Shown: one piece after another, positions 50,290 to 60,432 of the stretch
Position numbering within the stretch: position 1 is the first letter of the stretch
How the letters are laid out: every line of letters begins with the position of its first letter
Source of the DNA: Hamadaea flava
Lineage (GTDB): Bacteria > Actinomycetota > Actinomycetes > Mycobacteriales > Micromonosporaceae
NCBI RefSeq assembly: GCF_024172085.1
Contig: NZ_JAMZDZ010000001.1
Span: 6,820,001 to 6,884,000 of the forward strand
DNA length: 64,000 nt
Reading direction: 5' to 3'
Program-made: the position numbers and the translations under genes
Notes under the pieces: model-generated
Told to the model about the DNA's origin: nothing
What the model saw: only the letters and a program-made list of their open reading frames with translations
Database searches by the model: none

Positions 50290-50471
50290 GGCGATCGGCT
50301 GTGCGGTGATCGCTTAACTCGTGCTTAACGAGCGGTAATGGCATCGGTGACGGTGATGTCGGAAACCGGACGATGTTGATCTTCATTGCCCCCCTCCACC
50401 CGAACGTACCTGTTGTGACCTGGCCAAATGGGGAGGGCTCGGGGCGTCGGGGCGGTCGATTTTGGTTGACG

Positions 50472-50497
50472 GTGGAGGGAAGTGGAGTAAAGTGGGG
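50472..50497 (+). promoter_or_regulatory. MraZ operator (three direct repeats)
   Basis: GTGGAG, GTGGAG and GTGGGG start at 50472, 50482 and 50492, an exact 10-bp period, about 92 nt before mraZ. This is the tandem-repeat pattern MraZ binds to repress its own operon in other bacteria (TGGGN-N5 repeats in E. coli). Confidence 0.75.
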
Positions 50498-50588
50498 CCC
50501 ACTGGTGGGGCTGGGAGGCCCGGCCGGCCGGGGGAGCGGCTCGCCGCGAACGAGCTGATCCCGTCTGCGTCATCGGGGGGTGGGGCCG

Positions 50589-51032
50589 ATGTTTCTCGGC
50601 ACGCATACCCCCCGCCTGGACGACAAAGGCCGGTTGATTCTTCCGGCGAAGTTCCGGGACGAGCTGGCGGGAGGTGTCGTGATCACTAAAGGGCAGGAGC
50701 GCTGTCTCTACGTGTTCCCGGTCGCCGAGTTCCAGCGATACGCCGCCGAGCAGTCGGCCCGTCCGATGAGTGACAAGGCGGCCCGGGCGTACACCCGGGT
50801 GCTGTTCTCCGGCGCTCACGACGAGGTCCCCGACAAGCAGGGCCGGGTCACCATTCCGCCGACGCTCCGAGCGTACGCGGGACTGGAGCGAGACCTGGTG
50901 GTGATCGGCGCGAGCACTCGTGTCGAGATCTGGGACAACGCCGCCTGGGAGGCGTACCTCGCCGAAAGCGAGGAATCCTTCTCGGACGTCGACACCGCCG
51001 GCTACGCCGGCCTGCCGACGGAGGCGGGGTGA
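50589..51032 (+). CDS. mraZ: Transcriptional regulator MraZ
   Basis: DNA-binding repressor of the dcw cluster, 147 residues, with two AbrB-like SpoVT halves: [26 protein letters not shown] and [27 protein letters not shown], each ending in a DKGR/DKQGR loop that contacts DNA. ATG 50589 gives the universal MFLGTH start; GTG 50580 would add three residues. The C-terminal extension after [19 protein letters not shown] is short. First gene of the cluster; its operator lies directly upstream. The next gene, rsmH, begins 240 nt downstream. Confidence 0.97.
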   Translation: MFLGTHTPRLDDKGRLILPAKFRDELAGGVVITKGQERCLYVFPVAEFQRYAAEQSARPMSDKAARAYTRVLFSGAHDEVPDKQGRVTIPPTLRAYAGLERDLVVIGASTRVEIWDNAAWEAYLAESEESFSDVDTAGYAGLPTEAG

Positions 51033-51137
51033 CGCCGGCCCGACGGTGAGCGCCAGGCGCCTGGAAGCGATGCCGCGAACATCGCAGCACCGGGCACGAA
51101 ACCGGCGTACCGCGAGATCTCCAGCCGCTTGTCGGCT

Positions 51138-51163
51138 CCTGGCGCCACTTCCCCGGCGCCAGG
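51138..51163 (+). terminator. Hairpin between mraZ and rsmH
   Basis: Perfect 9-bp stem CCTGGCGCC / GGCGCCAGG, 8-nt loop, no T tract. It may attenuate or process the transcript between mraZ and rsmH. Apart from this I see nothing in the 240-nt gap. Confidence 0.45.
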
Positions 51164-51272
51164 CGTACTGCTCTCTCGAACCCCTTGGGAACGGGGAACA
51201 AGAGGTGCGAGAAGCGGATGGGGATCTGGCGGTACGCCGGGATCAACGAGAGCAGAACAGCAGGGGGTCGAG

Positions 51273-52253
51273 ATGCAGCAGCCGCGGGGCAAGCACGTGC
51301 CCGTCCTGCTTGAACGCTGCCTCGACCTGCTGGCTCCCGCGCTCACCGTCGACCGCGCCGAGCAGGCCGGCGGCCGGACGTATCACGTCGACGCGACCCT
51401 CGGCCTGGGCGGCCACGCCGAAGCCGTGCTCCAACGCCACCCCGAGACGGTCCTCATCGGGCTCGACCGGGACACCGAGGCGCTGGAGCACTCCCGGCGA
51501 CGGCTGGCTCCCTTCGCCGACCGCATTCATCTGGTGCACGCCGTCTATGACGAGCTTCCGCGCGTACTGCGGGACCTCCGGATCGACCGAATCGACTCGA
51601 TCCTGTTCGACCTGGGCGTCTCCTCGTTGCAGCTGGACGAGGCGGACCGGGGCTTCGCGTACGCGCAGGACGCCCCGCTCGACATGCGGATGGACCAGAC
51701 CCGGGGCATGACGGCCGAGCAGGTGATCAACACCTACGACGCCGGCCAGCTGGCCCGGGTGCTGCGGGTCTACGGCGAGGAGAAGTTCGCGTCCCGGATC
51801 GCGGCGTCGATCCTCAAGGAACGGGCGAAAGGTCCGCTCACCAGCTCGGCGCGGTTGGCTGAACTGGTTCGCGACGCCATCCCGGCGGCCACCCGGCGTA
51901 CCGGGGGACATCCGGCGAAGCGGACCTTCCAGGCATTGCGCATCGAGGTGAATCGGGAACTGGTGGTGCTGGAAGCGGCACTGCCGGCGGCCCTGGACGT
52001 TTTAACGCCTGGCGGCCGGATCGTGGTCATGTCCTACCACTCGCTGGAGGACCGGATCACCAAGCAAGCGTTCGCAGCGCGGGCGCGGTCCACCGGGCCG
52101 ATCGACCTTCCGGTCGAACTTCCCGGCACCGGACCGACCCTGCGGCTGCTGACCAGGGGGGCGGAGCTGCCCAGCGAGTCCGAGGTCGCGGAGAACCCGC
52201 GAGCCGCCTCGGTTCGCCTGCGGGCGGCAGAGAAGATCGGGGGCGAGGCATGA
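51273..52253 (+). CDS. rsmH: 16S rRNA (cytosine-1402-N4)-methyltransferase
   Basis: Methylates C1402 in the ribosomal decoding centre. The 326-residue product has [14 protein letters not shown] at the N-terminus, the SAM-binding [58 protein letters not shown] and the C-terminal [21 protein letters not shown], all typical of RsmH/MraW. ATG 51273 is preceded by GGGGG. It ends in an ATGA overlap with the FtsL-type gene. Confidence 0.97.
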   Translation: MQQPRGKHVPVLLERCLDLLAPALTVDRAEQAGGRTYHVDATLGLGGHAEAVLQRHPETVLIGLDRDTEALEHSRRRLAPFADRIHLVHAVYDELPRVLRDLRIDRIDSILFDLGVSSLQLDEADRGFAYAQDAPLDMRMDQTRGMTAEQVINTYDAGQLARVLRVYGEEKFASRIAASILKERAKGPLTSSARLAELVRDAIPAATRRTGGHPAKRTFQALRIEVNRELVVLEAALPAALDVLTPGGRIVVMSYHSLEDRITKQAFAARARSTGPIDLPVELPGTGPTLRLLTRGAELPSESEVAENPRAASVRLRAAEKIGGEA

Positions 52254-52744
52254 GCAACTCCAACGCGGCGCGTGCGCCGCGCGACGACGACCGTCGCTTC
52301 GACCGGGCTCGTGGGGGCGAGCTGCGGAGCGACGCGCGTACCGAGGCTCGTGGTGAGACGGGCCGGACCACACCGGAGCGGCCGAAGCTGCGGCTGGCGC
52401 CGCCGATGCCGGTGTCCGGCCCGCGGGTGCCGTTCGTCGTGATGATCGTGGTCCTGGTGATGGCCGGGGTCGTGGGCATCCTGGCGCTCAACCAGAAGAT
52501 CAACGAGAACGCGTTCAAGCTCGACAAGCTGCGGGCGGAGCAGGCCAAGCTGGACCGGCAGGAGCAGGACCTCAACCAGCAGATCGCCGAGAAGGAGGCG
52601 CCGGGCAACCTGGCGGCTCAGGCTCGCAAGCTGGGCCTGGTCCCGGCGGGCGCGCCGGCCTTCATCCGGCTGCCGGACGGCCGTGTCGTCGGCGTACCGC
52701 AGCCGGCCAACGGCGAGCCGGCCATCACCAGCCAGGGGGGCTGA
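52250..52744 (+). CDS. ftsL: FtsL-like septum protein
   Basis: A 164-residue bitopic protein with a charged, Arg-rich N-terminal cytoplasmic region (1-58), one helix ([20 protein letters not shown]), then a coiled coil ([22 protein letters not shown]…) and an exterior tail. FtsL partners FtsQ/FtsB and activates FtsWI at the divisome. Sequence identity in this family is low; the assignment rests on the position between rsmH and ftsI, length and topology. Both ends overlap neighbours (ATGA with rsmH, TGATG with ftsI). Confidence 0.85.
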   Translation: MSNSNAARAPRDDDRRFDRARGGELRSDARTEARGETGRTTPERPKLRLAPPMPVSGPRVPFVVMIVVLVMAGVVGILALNQKINENAFKLDKLRAEQAKLDRQEQDLNQQIAEKEAPGNLAAQARKLGLVPAGAPAFIRLPDGRVVGVPQPANGEPAITSQGG

Positions 52745-54909
52745 TGCCGCAGCGGCGTGGCTCCGACGGACGGGGGTCGGACGGGCAGGGCTTCGGCGAC
52801 CGTGGGCGTACCGGCAAGTCCGGTGCGCCCACCGGCCGTTCCTCCGGGCAGAACTCGTCCGGGCAGGACTCGCCGGGCCGGAACCGGAGCGAACTGGGCC
52901 GCGCGCGCGCCTACACCCCCCGCGGCCGCACCGTACGCGAGCAGTCGTCGCTGCGCGTCGTGCCGCCGATCGATCACGAAGAAGCGGAGTCGATCAGGGA
53001 CTCCCGGACACGACACACCGGTGGATCACGACCGAAAGTTCATGATCGCGCGGACAAGGGGGGCGCGAGCGAGCGGGCGGCCCGAGCGGGAGCGAGAGGC
53101 CGGGGAGCGAGCGGGCGCGGAGCGCCGGCGAAGCCGGGGCGGCCGAAGGCGGTCAAGGTGCCGAAGCCGCCCCGTCCGGCGAATCCCCAGCGACGGCTGC
53201 GGCTGGCGGCCGGTCTCGCGCTGCTGATGTTCGCGGCGGTCGGCGTACGCCTTGTCGAGTTGCAGTTCGAGGGCGCGCCCGCGGCGGCCGCTCAGGGTTT
53301 GCAGTCGCGCCTGGCGCACGATGTGCTCTACGCCTCGCGTGGATCCATTTTGGACCGCAATGGCGCGATCATGGTGCACAGCGTCGAGGCCCGGATGGTG
53401 TACGCCGACCCGACCCAGGTCAAGGATCCGGCTGCGGCGGCGGCCCGGCTCGCGCCGTTGCTGGGCCGGCCCGTGTCGGAGTTGCTGCCGCTGTTGTCCC
53501 CGCACACTCAGCCGAACAGCACCGAGCAGCAGCGCTATGAGGTGCTCGCGCAGGGGGTGAAGATCGAGACCGGGGACGCGGTGCAGGGCCTGCGTCTCGA
53601 CGGCGTCGAGGTGGAGCGCAGCGATCTGCGGGACGTGCTGAGCCAGGACGTCGCGGCCAACCTCATCGGCTTCACCAACGCCGACGGCGGCCTCGTCGGC
53701 CTGGAGGCGCGCTTCGACGACCTGCTCGCCGGGAAGAACGGGCTGCGCACATACGAGGTGGGCCGGGGGGATCAGCTCGACAAGGAGATCCCCGGCGGTT
53801 ACCACAACACGGTCGCCGCGCGGAACGGCTCGACCTTGCAGCTCACTGTCGACCGGGATCTCCAGTACGAGGTCCAGCGCATCCTCACCGCGAAGATGCA
53901 GCAGGTCAAGGCGACCTTCGGCAGCGCGACGGTGATCGACGTGAAGACCGGCGAGGTGGTGGCGCAGGCGAGCTGGCCGACCTACGACGCGGCCAACCCG
54001 CTGGCGAGCCGGCCGCAGGACCGGGGCGACGTCGCGAGCAACGAGCTGGTCGACCCGGGTTCGGTGCACAAGGCGATCGTGCTGGCCGGGGCGCTGGAGG
54101 AGGGCGTGATCACGCCGGACTCGACCGTGACGATCGCGCCGACGATCAAGGTCGCCGACAAGACCTATGAGGACACTCACCCGTTCCCGAGCGGTACGAA
54201 GATCACCATGCCGGGGCTGATGGCGTACTCGTCGAACGTGGGCACCATCAAGATCTCGCAGCAGCTGGGCGCGGAGAACCTCTACAAGTACCAGCGGCTG
54301 TTCGGGCTCGGGCAGCCCACCGGGATCTCCATCCCCGGCGAGGCCTCCGGCGTCGCCCGGCCGCCGTCGGAGTGGCAGGGGTCCGACTTCGGCTCGATCC
54401 CGATCGGCAACGGCGTCTCGGTGACCCCGTTGCAGATGACCGCGGCGTACGCGGCGATCGCGAACGACGGCGTCTGGGTCCAGCCGCACCTGGTCAAGAA
54501 CATCATCAGCCCGGACGGCAAGGTGCAGGCGGCCGAGGCCGCGCCCAGTCACCGGGTGATCAGCGCCGAGCACGCCGCCCAGTTGCGGCAGATCATGGAG
54601 CCGGTGACGACGGCGCCGGGCGCGACCGCGCGCAGCGCCGCGATCGCCGGATACCGGGTCGCCGGCAAGACGGGCACCGGGCGCTATTACGCCACGAACG
54701 GGTACGGCAAGGGCGAGGTCGCGTCGTTCATCGGGATGGCGCCGGCCGAGTCGCCCCGCTACGTGATCGGCGTGTTCGCGTACACACCGGGGGGCAACGG
54801 CGGCGCGGTCTGCGGACCGGCGTTCCGGGACATGATGTCGTTCGCGCTCAAGCACTTCGGCGTCGCCCCGAGCGGCGAGAAGCCCCCGACCTTCGTGGCC
54901 ACCCGCTGA
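52744..54909 (+). CDS. ftsI: Septal peptidoglycan transpeptidase FtsI (PBP3/PbpB)
   Basis: Cross-links septal peptidoglycan. The 721-residue class B PBP has an unusually long cytoplasmic N-terminus (about 150 residues), one transmembrane helix (LRLAAGLALLMFAAVGVRL, about 152-172), the dimerisation/pedestal domain and the transpeptidase with S440-x-x-K443 (GSVHKAIV), S496-S-N498 (YSSNVGTIK) and K642-T-G (GKTGTGRY). Residues about 76-104 are encoded by dispersed repeat copy G, and 105-140 by its Gly/Ala/Arg-rich low-complexity tail, joining in frame. The catalytic part is intact. TGATG overlap with the ftsL-like gene; murE follows after 21 nt. Confidence 0.96.
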   Translation: MPQRRGSDGRGSDGQGFGDRGRTGKSGAPTGRSSGQNSSGQDSPGRNRSELGRARAYTPRGRTVREQSSLRVVPPIDHEEAESIRDSRTRHTGGSRPKVHDRADKGGASERAARAGARGRGASGRGAPAKPGRPKAVKVPKPPRPANPQRRLRLAAGLALLMFAAVGVRLVELQFEGAPAAAAQGLQSRLAHDVLYASRGSILDRNGAIMVHSVEARMVYADPTQVKDPAAAAARLAPLLGRPVSELLPLLSPHTQPNSTEQQRYEVLAQGVKIETGDAVQGLRLDGVEVERSDLRDVLSQDVAANLIGFTNADGGLVGLEARFDDLLAGKNGLRTYEVGRGDQLDKEIPGGYHNTVAARNGSTLQLTVDRDLQYEVQRILTAKMQQVKATFGSATVIDVKTGEVVAQASWPTYDAANPLASRPQDRGDVASNELVDPGSVHKAIVLAGALEEGVITPDSTVTIAPTIKVADKTYEDTHPFPSGTKITMPGLMAYSSNVGTIKISQQLGAENLYKYQRLFGLGQPTGISIPGEASGVARPPSEWQGSDFGSIPIGNGVSVTPLQMTAAYAAIANDGVWVQPHLVKNIISPDGKVQAAEAAPSHRVISAEHAAQLRQIMEPVTTAPGATARSAAIAGYRVAGKTGTGRYYATNGYGKGEVASFIGMAPAESPRYVIGVFAYTPGGNGGAVCGPAFRDMMSFALKHFGVAPSGEKPPTFVATR
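52969..53056 (+). repeat. Dispersed 88-bp GATC-rich element, copy G, inside ftsI
   Basis: CGATCA-N14-CGATCAGGG, GGACACGACACACCGG, CACGACCG and TTCATGATCGCGCGGA are all present in the ftsI sense strand. The frame reads RPKVHDRA through the last block. A GAGCGGGCG-type tail continues to about 53150. Confidence 0.85.
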
Positions 54910-54930
54910 CCTCCGGTAGGGTGCTCAAGC

Positions 54931-56481
54931 GTGCCTGTCAGTCTCCGACCCGCGTCCGGCGAGCCCGTGGCGCTGGCCACCCTGGGCGCCCTGTTCGCGG
55001 TCCCGACGCCCGAGCCCGGACCGCTGGTGAGCGGGGTGACGCACGCGAGCGACGAGGTGCTTCCGGGCGATCTCTACGCCGCGCTGCCGGGATCGCGGCG
55101 GCACGGCGCCGAGTTCATCGGCCAGGCCGCGGCGGCGGGAGCGGTCGCCGTCCTGACCGATCCGGCTGGGGCCGCGGCGGCCGCGGCGGCCGGGCTGCCC
55201 GCGCTCATCGTCGACGATCCCCGGGCCGTCCTCGGGCTGGTCGCCGACCAGATCTACGGCGAACCCAGCCGTGATCTCGTGCTCATCGGCATCACCGGCA
55301 CCGCCGGGAAGACGTCGACGGCGTACCTGATCGAGGCGGGGCTGCGGGCCGGCGGGCACGTCACCGGCATCATCGGCACCGTCGAGACCCGGCTCGGCGA
55401 CCTGCGGGTCGTCAGCAAGCGCACCACCCCAGAGGCGACCGACCTGCACGCGCTGCTCGCGGTGGCCCGGGAGAGCGGTGTCACGGCCGTGGTCATGGAG
55501 GTCTCCAGCCACGCGCTGGCCCTCGGCCGGGTCGGTGGCGTCCGGTTCGCGGTGGCGGGCTGGACCAACTTCGGGCTCGACCATCTCGACTTCCACGCCA
55601 GCACCGAGGAGTACTTCGCCGCCAAGGCGTCGCTCTTCGACGGCCGGGCGCGAGCCGAGGTGCTCAACCTCGACGACCCCGCGCTCACCGCGCTGATCAA
55701 GCCCACGACGATCACTTACTCCGCGTCGGGCGACACCAGCGCCATATGGTACGCACAAGGCATATCCGGCGGATACGACCAGAAGTTCACGGCGTACGGG
55801 CCGGGGAGTGTGTCGGTGCGGGCAGGGGTCGCCCTGGCCGGCCGCCACAACGTGGCCAACGCGCTGCTCGCCCTGGCCAGCCTGACCGCCGTCGGAGTGG
55901 ATCCGCAGACGGCCGCCGACGGCGTGGCCGCCTGTCCGGGCGTACCGGGGCGGCTGGAGCGCGTGCCGAGTCCAGCGAACGCCCGGCTGGACGTCGTCGG
56001 GGTGGTCGACTACGCGCACAAGCCCGACGCGATCGTGGCCGCGCTGAAGGCGCTGCGTGAACTGGCGGACTACCGGAACGGGCGGCTCATCTGCGTCATC
56101 GGCGCGGGCGGCGACCGCGACCGGGGCAAGCGCCCGATCATGGGCAAGGCCGCCGCCGACGGCGCCGATCTGCTCATCGTCACCGACGACAACCCGCGTA
56201 CGGAGGACCCGGCGCAGATCCGCGCCGAGGTCATCGCGGGCGTGCCCGATCCGGCCGACGTCGTCGAGATCGCGGGGCGGCGTACGGCGATCGACGAAGC
56301 GGTCCGGCGAGCCCGTCCGGGCGATGTGATCGCCGTGCTCGGCAAGGGCCACGAGACCGGTCAGGAGGTCGGGGGCGAGGTGCTGCCGTTCGACGACCGG
56401 GTCGAACTGGCCGACGCGCTCACCGCGGCCGCCTTGGCGGATCGCGCGAACTCGGATCGCGGGAACGAGGAGTCGGCATGA
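54931..56481 (+). CDS. murE: UDP-MurNAc-tripeptide synthetase
   Basis: Adds the third stem-peptide residue, predicted meso-diaminopimelate, to UDP-MurNAc-L-Ala-D-Glu. The 516-residue Mur ligase has the ATP loop [14 protein letters not shown] (about 120-133), [24 protein letters not shown], and the meso-DAP-binding D420-N-P-R423 in [14 protein letters not shown] 54931 is the start, 21 nt after ftsI. Ends in ATGA overlap with murF. Confidence 0.96.
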   Translation: MPVSLRPASGEPVALATLGALFAVPTPEPGPLVSGVTHASDEVLPGDLYAALPGSRRHGAEFIGQAAAAGAVAVLTDPAGAAAAAAAGLPALIVDDPRAVLGLVADQIYGEPSRDLVLIGITGTAGKTSTAYLIEAGLRAGGHVTGIIGTVETRLGDLRVVSKRTTPEATDLHALLAVARESGVTAVVMEVSSHALALGRVGGVRFAVAGWTNFGLDHLDFHASTEEYFAAKASLFDGRARAEVLNLDDPALTALIKPTTITYSASGDTSAIWYAQGISGGYDQKFTAYGPGSVSVRAGVALAGRHNVANALLALASLTAVGVDPQTAADGVAACPGVPGRLERVPSPANARLDVVGVVDYAHKPDAIVAALKALRELADYRNGRLICVIGAGGDRDRGKRPIMGKAAADGADLLIVTDDNPRTEDPAQIRAEVIAGVPDPADVVEIAGRRTAIDEAVRRARPGDVIAVLGKGHETGQEVGGEVLPFDDRVELADALTAAALADRANSDRGNEESA

Positions 56482-57923
56482 TCCAGATGACCCTGGCCGA
56501 GATCGCCGAGGCGGTCGGCGGCACGCTCAGCGAGGCCGACCCGGAGACCAGGGTGACCGGCCCGGTCGAGTACGACACTCGCCGCGACCTGACCGGCGGC
56601 CTGTTCGTCGCGTTCCCGGGAGCCAACGTCGACGGCCACGACTTCGCCGCCCGCGCGGTGGCCGACGGAGCCGCCGCGGTGCTGGGTACGCGGGCCGTCC
56701 CGGGTGTGCCGATGGTGCTGGTCGACGACGCGCTGAGCGCGATCGGACGGCTCGCCCGCGCGGTGCTCGACCGGCTGCCGCAGCTGACCGTCATCGGCAT
56801 CACCGGCTCGTCCGGCAAGACGAGCACCAAGGACATGATCGGCCAGCTGCTGTCGCGGCTCGGCCCGACGGTCGCCCCGCCCGGCACGTTCAACAACGAA
56901 CTGGGCCTGCCGCACACCGCGCTCATGGCGGACGAGCAGACCCGGTTCCTCGTTCTGGAGATGGGTGCGCGGGGCGCCGGTCACCTGACCTACCTGTGCG
57001 GCATCGCCCCGCCGAAGATCGGCGTCGTGATCAACGTCGGCGTGGCGCACATCGGCGAGTTCGGGTCGCAGGAGAAGATCGCCGAGGCCAAGGGCGAACT
57101 CGTCGAGGCTTTGCCGGCCGACGGCGTGGCGATCCTCAACGCCGACGACCCATTGGTGGCCGCGATGGCGTCCCGCACCCGCGCTCAGGTCGTCGCGGTG
57201 GGCACCTCGGCGGGCCGGGGAGGCGCTCGCGCCGAGACGCCAGGAGTGCAGTCAGTCGACGTACGCGCCGACGACGTCACCCTCGACGGGCTCGGGCGTC
57301 CGGCGTACAAGCTGGTCTGGCCGGAAGGCGAGACGGCCGTGACCCTGACCGTGGCCGGTGCCCACCAGGTGGGCAACTCGCTGGCCGCGGCGGCCGTGGC
57401 GCGAGCGGCCGGGATGACCGTGACCGAGTGTGGCGAAGGGCTGTCCACGTTGCGCGCGGTCTCCAGCCGAAGGATGGATGTCTTCAACCGTGCCGACGGT
57501 GTCACGGTGATCGACGATTCGTACAACGCCAATCCGGCCTCGACCGCCGCCGCGCTGCGCGCGCTGGCCGCCCTGGGCAGCGCCCCGGACGGACCGGCTC
57601 GCCGCACGGTGGCGGTGCTGGGTTATCACGCCGAACTCGGCGAGCACGAGCGGTCCGGGCACGAGGAAGTGGGCCGGATCGCCGCCGAGTCGGGCGTGAG
57701 CCTGCTGGTCGTGGTGGGCGACAACGCCGCGCCGATTCGCGACGGAGCGACGGCGATGGCGCGATGGGGAGGAGACTCGGTGCTGGTCAGCGATCAGGAC
57801 GCGGCCGTCGCGGTGCTCGGGGAGCGGCTGCGCCCCGGCGACGTCGTGCTGGTGAAGGGCTCGCGCTATCGGACCTGGCAGGTCGTCGACGCGCTGCGCG
57901 CCACCGCGGGGGCCGTTGCATGA
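56478..57923 (+). CDS. murF: UDP-MurNAc-tripeptide-D-alanyl-D-alanine ligase
   Basis: Adds D-Ala-D-Ala to complete the UDP-MurNAc pentapeptide. The 481-residue protein contains [19 protein letters not shown], the ATP loop [40 protein letters not shown] and [13 protein letters not shown], all MurF signatures. Start ATG 56478 overlaps murE; the stop overlaps the mraY ATG (ATGA). Confidence 0.96.
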   Translation: MIQMTLAEIAEAVGGTLSEADPETRVTGPVEYDTRRDLTGGLFVAFPGANVDGHDFAARAVADGAAAVLGTRAVPGVPMVLVDDALSAIGRLARAVLDRLPQLTVIGITGSSGKTSTKDMIGQLLSRLGPTVAPPGTFNNELGLPHTALMADEQTRFLVLEMGARGAGHLTYLCGIAPPKIGVVINVGVAHIGEFGSQEKIAEAKGELVEALPADGVAILNADDPLVAAMASRTRAQVVAVGTSAGRGGARAETPGVQSVDVRADDVTLDGLGRPAYKLVWPEGETAVTLTVAGAHQVGNSLAAAAVARAAGMTVTECGEGLSTLRAVSSRRMDVFNRADGVTVIDDSYNANPASTAAALRALAALGSAPDGPARRTVAVLGYHAELGEHERSGHEEVGRIAAESGVSLLVVVGDNAAPIRDGATAMARWGGDSVLVSDQDAAVAVLGERLRPGDVVLVKGSRYRTWQVVDALRATAGAVA

Positions 57924-59038
57924 GGGCGGTCTTTGTCGCGATCGTCGTAGCGTTCGCGGTGTCTCTGTTCGGTACGCCGCTGGCGATCCGCGCGTTCACC
58001 CGGCTCAAGGCGGGTCAGCCGATCCGTGCCGACGGCCCGCAGATGCACCAGGGCAAGAAGGGCACCCCGACGATGGGCGGGGTCGTCTTCATCGTCTCCA
58101 CCGTCATCGCCTACGTCGCCGGGCACGTCGCCTTGGTGACGCTGCCCAAGGCGCAGATCGGCCAGGTGCGGCCGACGATCACCGGCCTGGTCCTGCTCGG
58201 CCTGTTCGTGTTCTGCGGCGCGGTCGGGTTCATCGACGACTTCCTCAAGGTCCGCAAGCGCAACAGCGAGGGCCTCACGGAGCGGGGCAAGCTGCTCGGC
58301 CAGCTGATCGTGGGCGCTGTCTTCGGCGTCATCGCGATCTGGCCGATCGACGCCTTCAAGAGCACCAACCAGCAGACGGTGGCCTCGACGAAGCTCTCCT
58401 TCATCCGGGACATCGACTGGCTGGAGCTGGGCCGGATCGGCGCGATCATCGTCTTCGTCCTGGTCATCATGGCGGCCAGCAACGGCGTGAACCTGACCGA
58501 CGGGCTCGACGGGCTCGCCACCGGCGCCTCGTTCATGGTGCTGTCGGCGTACTCGTTCATCGGGTTCTGGCAGTACCGGCACTGGTGCGCCGACCCGGCG
58601 TACAACACGTCCAAGGCGACCTACTGCTACGTGGTCCGAGATCCCCTGGAGATAGCGATGATCGGGGCGGCCGCCGCGGCGGCCTGCGTCGGCTTCCTCT
58701 GGTGGAACGCGTACCCGGCCCGGATCTTCATGGGCGACACCGGCGCGCTCGGCCTCGGCGGCCTGATCGGCGGCCTGGCCGTCTCCACTCGGACGACGCT
58801 GCTGCTGCCGGTCCTCGGCTCGCTGTTCGTCATCGTCACGATGAGCGTCATCATCCAGCGGATCTCCTACAAGACCACCGGTAAACGGGTCTTCCGCATG
58901 TCACCCCTCCAACACCATTTCGAGTTAGTGGGCTGGAGCGAGGTCAACATCGTGATCCGGTTCTGGATCATCGCCGGGGTCGGGGTGGCGGTCGCCCTGG
59001 GCATCTTCTACGCCGACTTCCTGAGCGCGGTCAGCTGA
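57920..59038 (+). CDS. mraY: Phospho-MurNAc-pentapeptide translocase
   Basis: Transfers phospho-MurNAc-pentapeptide to undecaprenyl phosphate, making lipid I at the inner face of the membrane. The 372-residue protein has about ten helices and the active-site motifs [41 protein letters not shown], and [14 protein letters not shown], with SPLQHHFEL near the end. Compared with typical MraY it carries an extra periplasmic-type stretch with [22 protein letters not shown] overlap with murD. Confidence 0.96.
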   Translation: MRAVFVAIVVAFAVSLFGTPLAIRAFTRLKAGQPIRADGPQMHQGKKGTPTMGGVVFIVSTVIAYVAGHVALVTLPKAQIGQVRPTITGLVLLGLFVFCGAVGFIDDFLKVRKRNSEGLTERGKLLGQLIVGAVFGVIAIWPIDAFKSTNQQTVASTKLSFIRDIDWLELGRIGAIIVFVLVIMAASNGVNLTDGLDGLATGASFMVLSAYSFIGFWQYRHWCADPAYNTSKATYCYVVRDPLEIAMIGAAAAAACVGFLWWNAYPARIFMGDTGALGLGGLIGGLAVSTRTTLLLPVLGSLFVIVTMSVIIQRISYKTTGKRVFRMSPLQHHFELVGWSEVNIVIRFWIIAGVGVAVALGIFYADFLSAVS

Positions 59039-60423
59039 TGACCTCGTACGACGGTCGTGCCGTGCTGGTCGTCGGCTCCGGCACGGCCGGCGCGGCCAGC
59101 GCCCGGGCGCTGCTGAAGCACGGCGCCCGGGTCACCGTCGTCGATCAGAAGCAGACCGACGCGCTGACCGCCCTCGGGGACCTCGGGGCGCGGATCGTCG
59201 TCGCTTCAGGCTCAGACTTCGACTATTTGGGGCTTTTGTCCGGTATTTCGGACGTGGTGGTGTCGCCGGGCGTACCGCCGTATCACCCGTTGGCCGCCGC
59301 GGCGGTCGCCGCCGGGATCGACGTCTACTCCGAGCCCGAGCTGGCCTGGCGGCTACGGGGTCCGGACGCACCCGCCTGGCTCGCCCTGACCGGCACCAAC
59401 GGCAAGACGACCACGGTCACCATGCTGACCGCGATCCTGCGGGCCGCCGGGTACCGGACCGGCGCGTTCGGCAACATCGGCGTACCGCTGGTGGAGCTGC
59501 CGGACGGGCTCGACGTGCTCGCCGTCGAACTGTCCAGCTTCCAGCTGCACTGGTCGTCGCGGCTCGCGCCGGAGGCGGGTGCGATCCTCAACCTCGCCGA
59601 CGACCACCTCGAATGGCACGGCGACTTCGCGGCGTACGCGGGCGCGAAGGAAGCCGTCTGGCGGTCGGCCCGGGCCGGGACCGGAGTCGCCGTGGGCAAC
59701 GCCGACGACCCACGCGTCTTCGCCGCGCTGAACCGGGCGGGCGGGCCGTCGCCCGTCTCGATCACGCTGGGCGCCCCATCGGCTTCGTCCTTCGGTGTGG
59801 CCGAGGGCTGGCTGACCACTCCGGACGGGCAGCCGATCATCGAGGCCGCCCGGATCAAGCCGGCCGGTACGCACAACGTGGCGAACGCGCTCGCCGCCGC
59901 CGCGCTCGCCGTCGCGTACGGGGTGCCGGTCGAGGCCATCCGCGACGGGCTCGCCGGTTACGTGCCCGAGCCGCACCGGAACGCGTACGTGACGACCGTG
60001 GCGGGGGTGGACTATGTGGACGACAGCAAGGCCACCAACCCGCACGCGGCGCTGGCTTCGCTGACCGCGTACCCCCGGATCGTGTGGGTCGCGGGCGGGC
60101 AGTTGAAGGGCGTCGACGTGGACGAGTTGGTCCGCGCGGTCGCCGATCGGCTGTCGGGCGCGGTGTTGCTCGGCGTCGACCGGGAGGAGATCGCGATCGC
60201 GTTGGCGCGACACGCGCCCGCGCTCCCCGTCGTCCAGGTCGCCAGGACGGATGATGGAGCGATGGGGGAGGTCGTCGCCGCCGCCGCGCGGCTCGCGCAA
60301 CCGGGTGACACCGTGCTGCTCGCGCCGGCCGCCGCCAGCAAGGACATGTTCCACGGCTACGACCACCGAGGTTCGGCGTACGCCGCCGCCGTCCGGGCGC
60401 TGACCGGCGGGCACGGCGGCTGA
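59038..60423 (+). CDS. murD: UDP-MurNAc-L-alanine:D-glutamate ligase
   Basis: Adds D-Glu to UDP-MurNAc-L-Ala. The 461-residue product has a Rossmann-like N-domain (VLVVGSGTAGAASARALLKHGA), the ATP loop LTGTNGKTTTVTML, FGNIGVPLVEL, VELSSFQLHW, NLADDHLEWHG and VDYVDDSKATNPHAAL, all conserved in MurD. ftsW starts 9 nt downstream. Confidence 0.96.
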   Translation: MTSYDGRAVLVVGSGTAGAASARALLKHGARVTVVDQKQTDALTALGDLGARIVVASGSDFDYLGLLSGISDVVVSPGVPPYHPLAAAAVAAGIDVYSEPELAWRLRGPDAPAWLALTGTNGKTTTVTMLTAILRAAGYRTGAFGNIGVPLVELPDGLDVLAVELSSFQLHWSSRLAPEAGAILNLADDHLEWHGDFAAYAGAKEAVWRSARAGTGVAVGNADDPRVFAALNRAGGPSPVSITLGAPSASSFGVAEGWLTTPDGQPIIEAARIKPAGTHNVANALAAAALAVAYGVPVEAIRDGLAGYVPEPHRNAYVTTVAGVDYVDDSKATNPHAALASLTAYPRIVWVAGGQLKGVDVDELVRAVADRLSGAVLLGVDREEIAIALARHAPALPVVQVARTDDGAMGEVVAAAARLAQPGDTVLLAPAAASKDMFHGYDHRGSAYAAAVRALTGGHGG

Positions 60424-60432
60424 GGGGCGGGC

